From the NCBI GenBank assembly GCA_934630375.1, contig CAKTVQ010000004.1, positions 31,821 through 95,820 of the forward strand: a stretch of 64,000 nt of DNA, given 5' to 3'. The position numbers and the translations under genes are program-made. How positions within the stretch are numbered: the stretch's first letter is position 1; the number at the start of each line of letters is the position of its first letter. Origin of the DNA: an uncultured Collinsella sp. GTDB taxonomy: Bacteria; Actinomycetota; Coriobacteriia; Coriobacteriales; Coriobacteriaceae. The notes beneath the pieces were generated by a model, which was not told the origin of the DNA, made no database searches, and saw only the letters and a program-made list of their open reading frames with translations. Shown here one piece after another: positions 15,616 through 23,997 of the stretch.

Positions 15616-18210
15616 TTGAAGCTCATCATCGCCGAGAAAAACGACGCCGCGCGTCAGATCGCCGAGCGTCTGTCCACGGGCAAACCCAAAAAGGACAAGG
15701 TGTACAACACTGCCATCTACCGTTTTGAGTGGAAGGGCGAGGAGTGCGTGACCATCGGCCTTGCCGGTCACATCCTGGCGCCCGATTTTTGTGACAGCGT
15801 GCTGTTCGATAAAAAGCTGGGCTGGTATTCGGTCACGGAGGACGGCGAAATGCTGCCGGCCGACATGCCCGATGGCCTGGCTCGTCCGCCCTACGACACC
15901 AAGCGCAAGCCGTTCCTTGCCGACGGCATTTCCATCAAGGGCTGGAAGCTCGAGAGTCTCCCTTACCTTACCTGGGCGCCGGTCATTAAGCTGCCGGCCG
16001 AGAAGGAGCTCATCCGCTCGCTCAAGAACCTCGCCAAGAAATCCGACAGCGTTATCATTGCCACGGACTTCGATCGCGAGGGCGAGCTGATCGGCTCGGA
16101 CGCCCTTAACAAGGTGCGCGAGGTTGCGCCGGACTTGCCGGTCGCCCGCGCCCAGTATTCTTCATTTACCAAGGCCGAGATTACGCAGGCCTTCGACAAT
16201 CTTGTCTCGCTCGACCAGAATCTGGCCGACGCCGGCGAGAGCCGCCAGCACATCGACCTCATTTGGGGCGCGGTGCTCACGCGCTACCTGACGCTCGCCA
16301 AGTTTGGCGGCTTTGGCAACGTGCGCTCCGCCGGCCGCGTGCAGACGCCGACGCTCGCCCTGGTGGTCGAGCGCGAGCGCGAGCGCATGGCGTTTGTGCC
16401 CGAGGACTATTGGCAGATTCGCGGCATGGGTGCCGCGCAGGGCGCTGCCGAGGACGATCGCTTTAAGATTGCGCACAAAACAGCACGCTTTACCGACAAG
16501 GATGCTGCCGAGACGGCGTATGGCCACGTCGACGGCGCCAAGACGGCAACTGTCGCCGCGGTGACCAAGCGCTCGCGCAAGCAGCAGCCGCCCACGCCGT
16601 TTGCGACGACCTCGCTGCAGGCTGCCGCCGCGGCCGAGGGCATCTCGCCTGCGCGTACGATGCGCATCGCCGAGTCCCTCTACATGGCCGGTCTCATCAG
16701 CTACCCGCGTGTCGACAACACCGTGTATCCCGCGACGCTCGATCTGGGTGCCGTGGTGAGCGACCTGGCAAAGATCAACCCGGCGCTGGCACCCGTGTGC
16801 AAAAAGGTGCTCTCCGGTCCCATGAAGCCCACGCGCGGCAAGGTCGAGACCACCGACCACCCGCCCATCTACCCCACGGGCGAGGGCGATCCGTCCACGC
16901 TCGACGGCGGCCAGCGCAAGCTCTACGACCTCATCGCCCGTCGCTTCCTGGCAACGCTCATGGGCCCCGCGACCATCGAAAACACCAAGCTCGAGCTCGA
17001 CGTGAACGGTGAGCCGTTCGTGGCTTCGGGCGATGTGCTCGTGACCCCGGGTTTCCGCGAGGCGTATCCGTACGGACTCAAGCGCGACGAGCAGATGCCG
17101 CCGCTGGAGCAGGGCGATACGGTCGACGTTTTCGACATTAAGCTCGAGGCAAAGCAGACCGAGCCGCCCGCGCGCTACAGTCAGGGCAAACTCGTGCAGG
17201 AGATGGAGAAGCGCGGCCTGGGTACCAAGTCCACGCGCGCGAGCATCATCGAGCGCCTGTACGCCGTGCGCTACCTCAAAAACGATCCCGTGGAGCCAAG
17301 CCAGCTAGGCATCGCCATCATCGACGCGCTGACGCAGTTTGCCCCGCGCATCACGAGCCCCGATATGACCAGCGAGCTCGACGGCGACATGACTCGCGTC
17401 GAGCGCGGCGAGGACACCGAAGAGCATGTCGTGACGCACTCGCGTGCGCTGCTGGCCGGCGTGCTCGACGAGCTGCTCAAGCATACGCAGGAGCTGGGCG
17501 ACGCCATCAGCGACGCCGTCACGGCCGATGCGCGCGTGGGCGCCTGCCCCAAGTGCGGCAAGGATCTGGTTATGAAGACGAGCGCCAAGACCCGCGGCAG
17601 CTTCATTGGCTGCATGGGCTGGCCCGACTGCGACGTGACCTATCCGGTGCCGAGCGGCGTCAAGGTGAGCCCGCTCGAGGGCGAGGCCGCCGTGTGCCCC
17701 GAATGCGGTGCGCCGCGCATCAAGTGTCAGCCGTTCCGCCAGAAGGCTTTCGAGATCTGCGTGAACCCGACGTGCCCCACCAACTACGAGCCCGACCTTA
17801 AAGTGGGCGAGTGCAAGGTGTGTGCCGAGGCCGGACGCCATGGCGACCTGATCGCGCACAAGAGCGAGAAGAGCGGCAAGCGCTTTATCCGCTGCACCAA
17901 CTACGATGACTGCGGCGTGAGCTATCCGCTGCCGGCGCGTGGCAAGCTCGAGGCGACGGGCGAGACCTGTCCCGAGTGCGGCGCCCCCATCGTGGTGGTC
18001 AACACGGCGCGCGGTCCGTGGCGTATCTGCGTCAACATGGACTGCCCGACCAAGGAGAAGAAGCCCGCCCGCGGCCGCAAGACCGCGACTAAGGCGAGCT
18101 CGGCAAAGAAGACGACGGCGGCCAAGAAGACGACGGCTAAGAAAGCCATTGCCGCCAAGAAGACGACCGCGAAGAAGCCGACTGCCAAGAAAGCGGCCGC
18201 CGACAAGTAA
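15616..18210 (+). CDS. topA: Type IA DNA topoisomerase with Cys-rich and Lys/Ala-rich C terminus
   Basis: Relaxes or decatenates DNA through a 5'-phosphotyrosine intermediate. The Toprim domain starts at the N terminus (LIIAEKNDAARQI; IATDFDREGELIG acidic triad), and the strand-passage domain has RSAGRVQTPTLALVVERE and GLISYPRVDNTVYP with catalytic Tyr363. That active-site wording differs from ordinary bacterial TopA (GLITYMRTDS) and resembles archaeal-type enzymes. Several Cys4 zinc modules follow (CPKCGK..., CPECGAP..., CKVC..., CPECGAP...), then a tail of about 50 residues of KKTTAKK/AAK repeats, as in other actinobacterial TopA. TTG start with AGGAG 6 nt upstream. 864 residues. Confidence 0.93.
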   Translation: MKLIIAEKNDAARQIAERLSTGKPKKDKVYNTAIYRFEWKGEECVTIGLAGHILAPDFCDSVLFDKKLGWYSVTEDGEMLPADMPDGLARPPYDTKRKPFLADGISIKGWKLESLPYLTWAPVIKLPAEKELIRSLKNLAKKSDSVIIATDFDREGELIGSDALNKVREVAPDLPVARAQYSSFTKAEITQAFDNLVSLDQNLADAGESRQHIDLIWGAVLTRYLTLAKFGGFGNVRSAGRVQTPTLALVVERERERMAFVPEDYWQIRGMGAAQGAAEDDRFKIAHKTARFTDKDAAETAYGHVDGAKTATVAAVTKRSRKQQPPTPFATTSLQAAAAAEGISPARTMRIAESLYMAGLISYPRVDNTVYPATLDLGAVVSDLAKINPALAPVCKKVLSGPMKPTRGKVETTDHPPIYPTGEGDPSTLDGGQRKLYDLIARRFLATLMGPATIENTKLELDVNGEPFVASGDVLVTPGFREAYPYGLKRDEQMPPLEQGDTVDVFDIKLEAKQTEPPARYSQGKLVQEMEKRGLGTKSTRASIIERLYAVRYLKNDPVEPSQLGIAIIDALTQFAPRITSPDMTSELDGDMTRVERGEDTEEHVVTHSRALLAGVLDELLKHTQELGDAISDAVTADARVGACPKCGKDLVMKTSAKTRGSFIGCMGWPDCDVTYPVPSGVKVSPLEGEAAVCPECGAPRIKCQPFRQKAFEICVNPTCPTNYEPDLKVGECKVCAEAGRHGDLIAHKSEKSGKRFIRCTNYDDCGVSYPLPARGKLEATGETCPECGAPIVVVNTARGPWRICVNMDCPTKEKKPARGRKTATKASSAKKTTAAKKTTAKKAIAAKKTTAKKPTAKKAAADK

Positions 18211-18232
18211 CGGCGCAGTCGAAACAATGCCC

Positions 18233-18272
18233 AAAAAACGAGCGAGGGTCCTATGATCCTCGCTCGTTTTTT
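18233..18272 (+). terminator. Rho-independent terminator after topA
   Basis: AAAAAACGAGCGAGG pairs with CCTCGCTCGTTTTTT around a 10-nt loop. Confidence 0.93.
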
Positions 18273-18274
18273 GA

Positions 18275-18332
18275 CCGGCAGTTAGGGACGTTCCTTTTCT
18301 GCCGGCAGTTTAGGAACGTCCCTAACTGCCGG
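18275..18332. repeat. GGGAC-core inverted repeat, perfect 20-bp arms
   Basis: Arm 18275-18294 (starts CCGGCAGTTAGGGACG) is the exact reverse complement of 18313-18332, with an 18-nt centre that again contains CTGCCGGCAG. Thirty consecutive bases (18282-18311) recur identically at 60365-60394. It lies between topA and the convergent zinc-ribbon gene. Confidence 0.88.
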
Positions 18333-18350
18333 CTCGGGAACGACAAAGCG

Positions 18351-19334
18351 CTAGTTCACCTCGACAGGCTTGGCGCCGGGATAGCGCTCCTCAAAGTCTA
18401 GGCGGTACTTATTGTCATTGGTGCCCGCCACGTTGTCGCGCGACAGCGGCGCCACGATCTCATTCTTGTGGTCCGCAGGCTTGGCGTATTTCAGGCTGAT
18501 CTCCCAGGCATCACAGATTGCGTCAATGCGGTGATCCAGGTCGTCGTACAGGGCGATGATGTCCTTCCAGGAGCTGTAGTTCTTGGAGCTCGTCGGGACG
18601 TCCAGGTCCTCGACGATGTCGTAATACTGCTCGATGGTGTCCTCCGTGCGCTCGGCGACGTCGGCGAGATTTTGACGGGTGGTTCGATCCTCTTCCAGAT
18701 AGTTGCCGTTGAAGTTCTGCGCATCGGCGCGGACGTAGCTGTCGAGATCTTCGAGCAGGTCGTAGTATTCGCTCAGGCGACGGTAGAGGTTCTGCTCGGA
18801 GAGCGTTGCTTCGCCGCCATCCTCGCCGTCATCGTCATCATCGTCGTACAGGCTGTTGGGATCGCCGAGGGGCTTTAGGTCATCGTCGTCGACGTCATGG
18901 TGCAGCTTAGCTACCTCGGCAGTCGTCTGCGTGGCGGCGTTGTCGAACGGTCTGATTGCAAAGAAGATGACCAGGGCGATGATGATCGCCACCAGCACAA
19001 CGATAACGGCGATAAGCGGCCCGGTGCCGCTCTTTTTGGGAGCGGGGGTCTGTGGCGAAGCGGGCGCGTATGCGGGAGTCGGCTGCTGTTGGGGCGAGCC
19101 GCTCGCGACGGGTATGCGCTGCGTGGTCTCGACGGCCTCGGTCCTTACGGCGGGGTCGGGGCTATAGGCGAGGGGGTCGTCCGCCTTGGCTTGCGGCGTA
19201 TCAAGGGAGCCGGTCTGCTCAAAAGCGGGCTGGCTATCGCTCGCGGCTGTTTGCTCAACGGGTGCACCGCACGAGGTGCAGAACTTGGCATCATCTGCAA
19301 GAAGCTTGCCGCACGAGGCGCAATACCGAGACAT
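18351..19334 (-). CDS. Zinc-ribbon single-pass membrane protein, unknown function
   Basis: The protein begins with a zinc ribbon (YCASCGKLL...FCTSCGAPV, CxxC twice), then a Pro/Gln/Ala-rich linker of about 75 residues, one membrane helix (LIAVIVVLVAIIIALVIFF, about 110-130), and an extracytoplasmic domain of about 190 residues that opens with a run of Asp/Glu (DDDDDDGEDGG). I recognise no enzymatic motif in the outer domain. ATG 19334 follows AAAGGAG; an upstream in-frame ATG (19352) lacks a ribosome-binding site. Zinc-ribbon/TM proteins of this layout are common in Actinobacteria and often of unknown role. Confidence 0.8.
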   Translation of the reverse strand: MSRYCASCGKLLADDAKFCTSCGAPVEQTAASDSQPAFEQTGSLDTPQAKADDPLAYSPDPAVRTEAVETTQRIPVASGSPQQQPTPAYAPASPQTPAPKKSGTGPLIAVIVVLVAIIIALVIFFAIRPFDNAATQTTAEVAKLHHDVDDDDLKPLGDPNSLYDDDDDDGEDGGEATLSEQNLYRRLSEYYDLLEDLDSYVRADAQNFNGNYLEEDRTTRQNLADVAERTEDTIEQYYDIVEDLDVPTSSKNYSSWKDIIALYDDLDHRIDAICDAWEISLKYAKPADHKNEIVAPLSRDNVAGTNDNKYRLDFEERYPGAKPVEVN

Positions 19335-19404
19335 TGCCACTCCTTTCGCCACATTTCAATGCAATACGACGATTATACCCAGCATCCAAAATTCCCCATC
19401 ATAC

Positions 19405-19469
19405 GTTGCGGTGAAATAGGGACTGTTTGGCGGTCTCAGAGCTTCAATCAGTCCCTATTTCACCGCAAC
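19405..19469. repeat. GGGAC-core inverted repeat, perfect 21-bp arms
   Basis: Arm 19405-19425 (ending AAATAGGGACTG) is the exact reverse complement of 19449-19469, with a 23-nt loop. It is in the spacer upstream of tmk. A further CATTGGGGACG core is at 19490-19500. Confidence 0.88.
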
Positions 19470-19573
19470 TTTGGAAAGGCGCCTTTAGCCATTGGGGACG
19501 CGCCGAGCACTGGGGTATCATGGCTTGGTTGATATATCTGCATTTACGCGCCTTGTAGGAAGGGGCTGCGCCC

Positions 19574-20257
19574 ATGGCTTTTGAGCCCGCTCAACATAGC
19601 TTCATTACGCTCGAGGGCGTCGATGGCGCCGGCAAGTCCACGCAGGCGCGCCTGCTTGCCCGCGCGCTCGACCTCGCTGGCTATCAGGTCGTAACTCTGC
19701 GCGAGCCGGGTGGCACTGCCATCAGCGAGAAGATTCGCGCCCTGCTGCTCGACCCCGCCAACACGGCGATGGGCGATACCTGCGAGTTGCTGCTCTACGA
19801 GGCGGCGCGTGCCCAGCTGGTGCACGAGGTCATCGCGCCCGCCCTTGCGGCCGGCAAGGTGGTCCTGTGCGATCGCTTCTACGATTCCACGACCTGCTAC
19901 CAGGCATTTGCCGATGGCCTCGATCGCCAGATGGTGCGCGACGCCAACAACCTGGCCGTCGCGGGAACGCACCCGGCGCTCACACTCGTCTACCACATCA
20001 CGCCCGAGCAGGCGGCGCTGCGCATGGCGGCCCGCGGTGCGACCGATCGCATGGAGGCCAAGGGCATGGCCTTCCAGGAGCATGTCTATCAGGGATTTTG
20101 TGCCATTGCCGCCGAGGAGCCAGACCGCGTAAAGCTCATCGACGCGACCGCGTCCATCGAGGATGTCTTCGCGCAGACGGTCGAGCAGGTTCGCGCGTAC
20201 GGCCTCGACATTTCCCAGGATGCCGTCGCTGCCGCGCTTGCCCAGGAGGCCGAGTAA
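19574..20257 (+). CDS. tmk: Thymidylate kinase
   Basis: Phosphorylates dTMP to dTDP. Visible are the P-loop LEGVDGAGKSTQ (about residues 13-24), the DR(F/Y) motif CDRFYDSTTCYQ, LREPGGT for dTMP binding, and a lid region GATDRMEAKG. 227 residues, slightly longer than usual. First gene of a tmk-holB-ricT set that is conserved in Gram-positives; holB starts 1 nt after the tmk stop codon. Confidence 0.95.
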   Translation: MAFEPAQHSFITLEGVDGAGKSTQARLLARALDLAGYQVVTLREPGGTAISEKIRALLLDPANTAMGDTCELLLYEAARAQLVHEVIAPALAAGKVVLCDRFYDSTTCYQAFADGLDRQMVRDANNLAVAGTHPALTLVYHITPEQAALRMAARGATDRMEAKGMAFQEHVYQGFCAIAAEEPDRVKLIDATASIEDVFAQTVEQVRAYGLDISQDAVAAALAQEAE

Positions 20258-20258
20258 C

Positions 20259-21386
20259 ATGGCCCCCGCTCAGGCAAGCCTGCTGGCCAAGCTCAACACC
20301 CAAGAGCGCGTGCGCGACTTTTTGACCAATGCCGTCGCCAGCGGTCGCGCATCGCACGCCTACCTGTTCTTGGGCGCGCCCGGTGCCGGTAAGCTCGACG
20401 CCGCGTGGGCGCTCGCCCAGGCCTTCCTGTGCGAGCAGGACGGCTGCGGCTCATGCGATAGCTGCGTGCGCGTTGCGCGGCACACGCATCCCGACGTGCA
20501 CTATTACACGCCCGAGAGCGCCACGGGTTACCTCATTGCCCAGACCCGCGAGCTGCTCGATGACGTGCCGCTGGCGCCCATTCGTGCCAAAGCCAAGGTC
20601 TACATCATCGACCGTGCCGAGCAGCTGCGCGCCAACACCGCCAACGCGCTGCTCAAAACGCTCGAGGAACCGCCCGAGGGCGTCATGTTCATCCTGCTGG
20701 GCACCTCGGCCGACGTGATGCTGCCCACCATCGTGAGCCGCTGCCAGTGCGTACCGTTTCGGCTGGTGTCGCCCGTTGTGGCCGCGCAGGCCGTGAGCCG
20801 CGCCACCGGTCAGGACCCCGCGCGCTGCCGCATGGCCGTCGCTGTGGCGGGAAGCCCTACGCGTGGTATCGAGTTCCTCAAGAGCGCCGAGCGCCAGGAC
20901 GCCCGCCGCCAGATGGTCCGCGCCATCGATTCGCTCATCGCTGCCGACGAGGCCGATGTGCTCAGCCGCGCTAAGTCGCTCATCATCGTCGTCAAGGCAC
21001 CGCTCGCCGAGGTCAAGTCCACGCAGGAAAAGGTGCTCGAGCAAAATGCCGACTACCTGTCGCGTGGAGCATTGAAGCAGCTTGAGGACCGTAACAAGCG
21101 CGAACTCAACGCGCGCGAGCGTTCGGGTATCATGGAAGCGCTGGCGAGCGCACGGACGCTCATGCGCGACGTGCTGCTGACGCTTCAGGATGAGGCGGCA
21201 GACGTTGTGAACGAGGACGTGCGCGACACGATCGGGCGGCTTGCCGCCGCGACCAATGTTGCGGGTGCCACCCAGGCGCTCGAGGCGGTTGCCACCGCCG
21301 AGCGCAACATCGCCAGAAACGTTACTCCCCAGCTGGCCATCGAGGTCATGCTGTTCGATATCAGGAAGGCACTGAAATGCCGTTAG
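20259..21386 (+). CDS. holB: DNA polymerase III delta' subunit (HolB)
   Basis: Clamp-loader AAA+ subunit. It contains a degenerate Walker A (FLGAPGAGKLDAAWALA), a zinc module CGSCDSC preceded by CEQDGC, KVYIIDRAEQL, ANTANALLKTLEEPP and the sensor-1 segment LPTIVSRCQ with the SRC motif. ATG 20259 is preferred over the upstream frame extension that runs into tmk: it is 1 nt past the tmk stop and begins the homology. 375 residues. The end overlaps ricT by 10 nt, so expression is coupled. Confidence 0.93.
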   Translation: MAPAQASLLAKLNTQERVRDFLTNAVASGRASHAYLFLGAPGAGKLDAAWALAQAFLCEQDGCGSCDSCVRVARHTHPDVHYYTPESATGYLIAQTRELLDDVPLAPIRAKAKVYIIDRAEQLRANTANALLKTLEEPPEGVMFILLGTSADVMLPTIVSRCQCVPFRLVSPVVAAQAVSRATGQDPARCRMAVAVAGSPTRGIEFLKSAERQDARRQMVRAIDSLIAADEADVLSRAKSLIIVVKAPLAEVKSTQEKVLEQNADYLSRGALKQLEDRNKRELNARERSGIMEALASARTLMRDVLLTLQDEAADVVNEDVRDTIGRLAAATNVAGATQALEAVATAERNIARNVTPQLAIEVMLFDIRKALKCR

Positions 21387-23077
21387 TCGTACCCGTTAAG
21401 TTTACCTACGCCTCGCGCGACCTGTGGTTCGACCCGCAGGACCTGGATATCCTCGAGGCCGATTATGCCATTTGCTCCACCGAGCGCGGAACCGAGATCG
21501 GCCTGGTCACGGCCGATCCCTTCGAGGTGCCGCAAGACGAGATCGGTCAGCCGCTCAAGCCCGTGCTGCGCGTGGCGAGTGACATCGACCTGCAGCTTGC
21601 CGACGACCTGGCCATCCAGGGCGACGAGGCTATGGTCGACTTTCGTCGCCTGGTCAAGGAGCTCGACCTCGAGATGAAGCCGGTGGGCGTCGAGTACCTG
21701 TTTGGCGGTGAGAAGGCCGTGTTCTACTTTGCGGCCGAGGAGCGCGTCGATTTTCGCCAGCTCGTCAAAGACCTGTCCTCGACGCTGCACATTCGCGTCG
21801 ACATGCGCCAGATCGGTGTGCGCGACGAGACCCGTCTGGTGGGTGGTTATGCCCAGTGCGGCCAGGAGCTCTGCTGCACGCGCTTTGGCGGACAGTTTGA
21901 GCCGGTTTCGATCCGCATGGCAAAAGAGCAGGACCTGCCGCTCAACTCGTCCAAGATCAGCGGCGTTTGCGGCCGCCTGATGTGCTGCCTGCGCTACGAG
22001 TTCGAGGCGTACAAGGACTTTAAGAGCCGCGCGCCCAAAAAGAAGACGCTCATCGATACGCCGCTCGGCAAGGCGCGTATCCAGGAATACGACACCCCGC
22101 GCGAGCAGCTGGTGCTGCGCCTGGAGAACGGCAAGGTCTTTAAGGTCAACCTGGCCGACATGACCTGCTCCGAGGGCTGCAAGAAGAAAGCCGCCGAGCA
22201 GGGCTGCAACTGCCGCCCCGACTGCGTGACGCGCGATGTGCTCGAGCGCATCGAGTCGCCCGAGATGCGCCTGGCGCTCATGGAGCTCGACCGCGAGAAC
22301 GGCGTCGACGTGGGCGATGGCCTGTCGAGCGCCGATCGTCTGGCGGGCACGTCGATGCCCAAGCGCCGTCGCCGCGATTCAGATGCCGATGCCCGCGCTG
22401 CTCAGAGTCAGGGCGAGGGCCGTGGCCGCGGTAAGGGTCGCGGTAAGGCCGAGGCGCCCGAGGCCGAGGAGGCCGCCGGTGGCCGCCGCCGTCGCAAGCG
22501 TGCGGGCTCGGGCGATGCCGGCGAGACCGCGGCTGCAGGCAAGAATGCCTCACGCGAGCGCGAGGCTCAGCAGCCCCAGCAGCAAAACCGCGGCGGTGGC
22601 ATGAACCCCACGCGCCGTCGTCGCCGTCATCTGTCGAGCGAGGAGCGCGAGGACGCTTTCCGCGCCGCAGCCGCTCGCGAGGCCGGTGCCGCTCCCAAGG
22701 GCGGCTCGGCCTCCGACGCACCTGCCGACAAGGGCGGCAAGCCGCGTGGTGATGAGGAACGCACGCCGCGTCCGCGCCGTCGCCATTCCTCGGGCACGCA
22801 GCAGAAGCCTTCGGTGCCTTCCGTGGCCGATCAGGTTTCGGATGGCGAGGTCAAGGTCACGCGTCGTCGTCCCGGTGACGGCGGAGGTGCGGCTGCCAAG
22901 GCCGCGCGCGGCGCCGCCCGCGACGAGCACGAGCCGCGTGAGGATCGCGGTGGCGAGGGCTCTGCCGACCAGGGCCAGAAGCGCCGTCGCCGTCGCCGCT
23001 CCCGTAAGCCGCGCCAGGATGGTGGCGAGGGCTCGACCCTGGGCTCGTCCGCACCGCAACCGCCTGCCGGCGAATAG
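21377..23077 (+). CDS. ricT: RicT/YaaT (PSP1-domain) RNase Y-complex protein with Arg/Gly-rich tail
   Basis: PSP1-domain protein. In Bacillus, RicT (YaaT) with RicA and RicF forms an Fe-S complex that steers RNase Y in mRNA maturation. The N-terminal ~270 residues match (VVPVKFTYASRDLWFDP; GGYAQCGQELCCTRFGG; GVCGRLMCCLRYEFEAYKD), with the cluster-ligand cysteines intact and further cysteines at CSEGC and CNCRPDC. Beyond about residue 330 there is a 230-residue disordered tail rich in Arg, Gly, Ala and Glu with RRRRR, RRRRRH and RRRRRRS blocks, reminiscent of the arginine-rich RNA-binding arms of actinobacterial RNase E/G. This tail is absent from Bacillus RicT (about 275 residues). Confidence 0.9.
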   Translation: MPLVVPVKFTYASRDLWFDPQDLDILEADYAICSTERGTEIGLVTADPFEVPQDEIGQPLKPVLRVASDIDLQLADDLAIQGDEAMVDFRRLVKELDLEMKPVGVEYLFGGEKAVFYFAAEERVDFRQLVKDLSSTLHIRVDMRQIGVRDETRLVGGYAQCGQELCCTRFGGQFEPVSIRMAKEQDLPLNSSKISGVCGRLMCCLRYEFEAYKDFKSRAPKKKTLIDTPLGKARIQEYDTPREQLVLRLENGKVFKVNLADMTCSEGCKKKAAEQGCNCRPDCVTRDVLERIESPEMRLALMELDRENGVDVGDGLSSADRLAGTSMPKRRRRDSDADARAAQSQGEGRGRGKGRGKAEAPEAEEAAGGRRRRKRAGSGDAGETAAAGKNASREREAQQPQQQNRGGGMNPTRRRRRHLSSEEREDAFRAAAAREAGAAPKGGSASDAPADKGGKPRGDEERTPRPRRRHSSGTQQKPSVPSVADQVSDGEVKVTRRRPGDGGGAAAKAARGAARDEHEPREDRGGEGSADQGQKRRRRRRSRKPRQDGGEGSTLGSSAPQPPAGE

Positions 23078-23140
23078 CGCCCGCGAGCGGATTTAACCTG
23101 CCTTGCCCCGAGCGCATCGGGGTATCATAGCGCTGAATCA

Positions 23141-23176
23141 ACAACCCTCCCTCTGCCTTTGCATAGGGAGGGTTGT
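23141..23176 (+). promoter_or_regulatory. Hairpin covering the comF ribosome-binding site
   Basis: ACAACCCTCCCT (23141-23152) is the exact complement of AGGGAGGGTTGT (23165-23176), a perfect 12-bp stem with a 12-nt loop. The right arm contains the AGGGAGGG Shine-Dalgarno of comF, 4-8 nt before its GTG. There is no T run after it, so RBS masking is more likely than termination. Confidence 0.6.
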
Positions 23177-23179
23177 GTC

Positions 23180-23986
23180 GTGAAGAGACATTTGAATGTG
23201 TTGGGTTGCCTACAAAGCGTCGGCGCCCTACCGTTTGCGGACGAATTGCTACCGTTTGCCGAGCGGGCGGCATGCGAGGCGCTCGAGGCATTGTCGCCAA
23301 CACGATGTGCCGGCTGCGAGCGCGCCGGTGCGCTTATTTGCCAAGACTGCCTGGCCGCGCTCACGCTCATCGACCCACGTCATAGCTGCACCCGATGCGG
23401 CGCCCCGTTTGGGGATTTGCTGTGCACCGAGTGCTCGGTCGAGGGTGCGTCCTCGGCAATGGCCGATGCACTCGACCGGTGCCTGGCATGTGCCGTTTAC
23501 ACACATCCGCTGCCGCGCATCATTAAAGCGTACAAAGACGCGGGCGAGCGCCGTCTGGCTCCGTATCTGGCAGAGCTGCTATACGACACCGCCCTGCATG
23601 CCCAGGTCGCAGCTCCCGATCGCTATGGCGGCGTGTTGTCCGCTGCCGACGCAGTGGTGTTTGTGCCTGCGACGGCGGCAGCGTTTCGGCGGCGCGGCTT
23701 TGATCATATGGAGGCCATTGCGCGCCCATTTTGCGAGCTGTCGGGTGTTCCCCTGCTCGATGCCCTCGTCAAGTACGGGCATGGCGACCAGCGCGAACTC
23801 GGTCGTGAGGAGCGTCGCGAGCGTGCCCAAGGCATGTACGAGACGGTTGAGGACGTGCACGGCCGCCGCCTACTGCTTATCGATGACGTTATCACCACGG
23901 GCGCGACCATGGCAGCAGCCTCGGCGGAGCTCAAGCGTGCCGGCGCTGCGGCAGTCGATGGCCTTGCTATCGCACGTGTTTGGTAG
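23180..23986 (+). CDS. comF: ComF-family phosphoribosyltransferase-like protein
   Basis: ComF/GntX-family protein: an N-terminal zinc finger (CAGCERAGALICQDC, then CTRCG...LLCTEC) and a C-terminal PRTase-like domain with the PRPP loop RRLLLIDDVITTGATMAAA. In naturally competent bacteria ComF acts in DNA uptake; in others it has no settled role. GTG 23180 is chosen since AGGGAGGG lies just upstream; the in-frame TTG at 23159 lies inside the hairpin. About 268 residues. The next gene begins 11 nt downstream. Confidence 0.88.
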   Translation: MKRHLNVLGCLQSVGALPFADELLPFAERAACEALEALSPTRCAGCERAGALICQDCLAALTLIDPRHSCTRCGAPFGDLLCTECSVEGASSAMADALDRCLACAVYTHPLPRIIKAYKDAGERRLAPYLAELLYDTALHAQVAAPDRYGGVLSAADAVVFVPATAAAFRRRGFDHMEAIARPFCELSGVPLLDALVKYGHGDQRELGREERRERAQGMYETVEDVHGRRLLLIDDVITTGATMAAASAELKRAGAAAVDGLAIARVW

Positions 23987-23997
23987 GGGTGGTTCGT

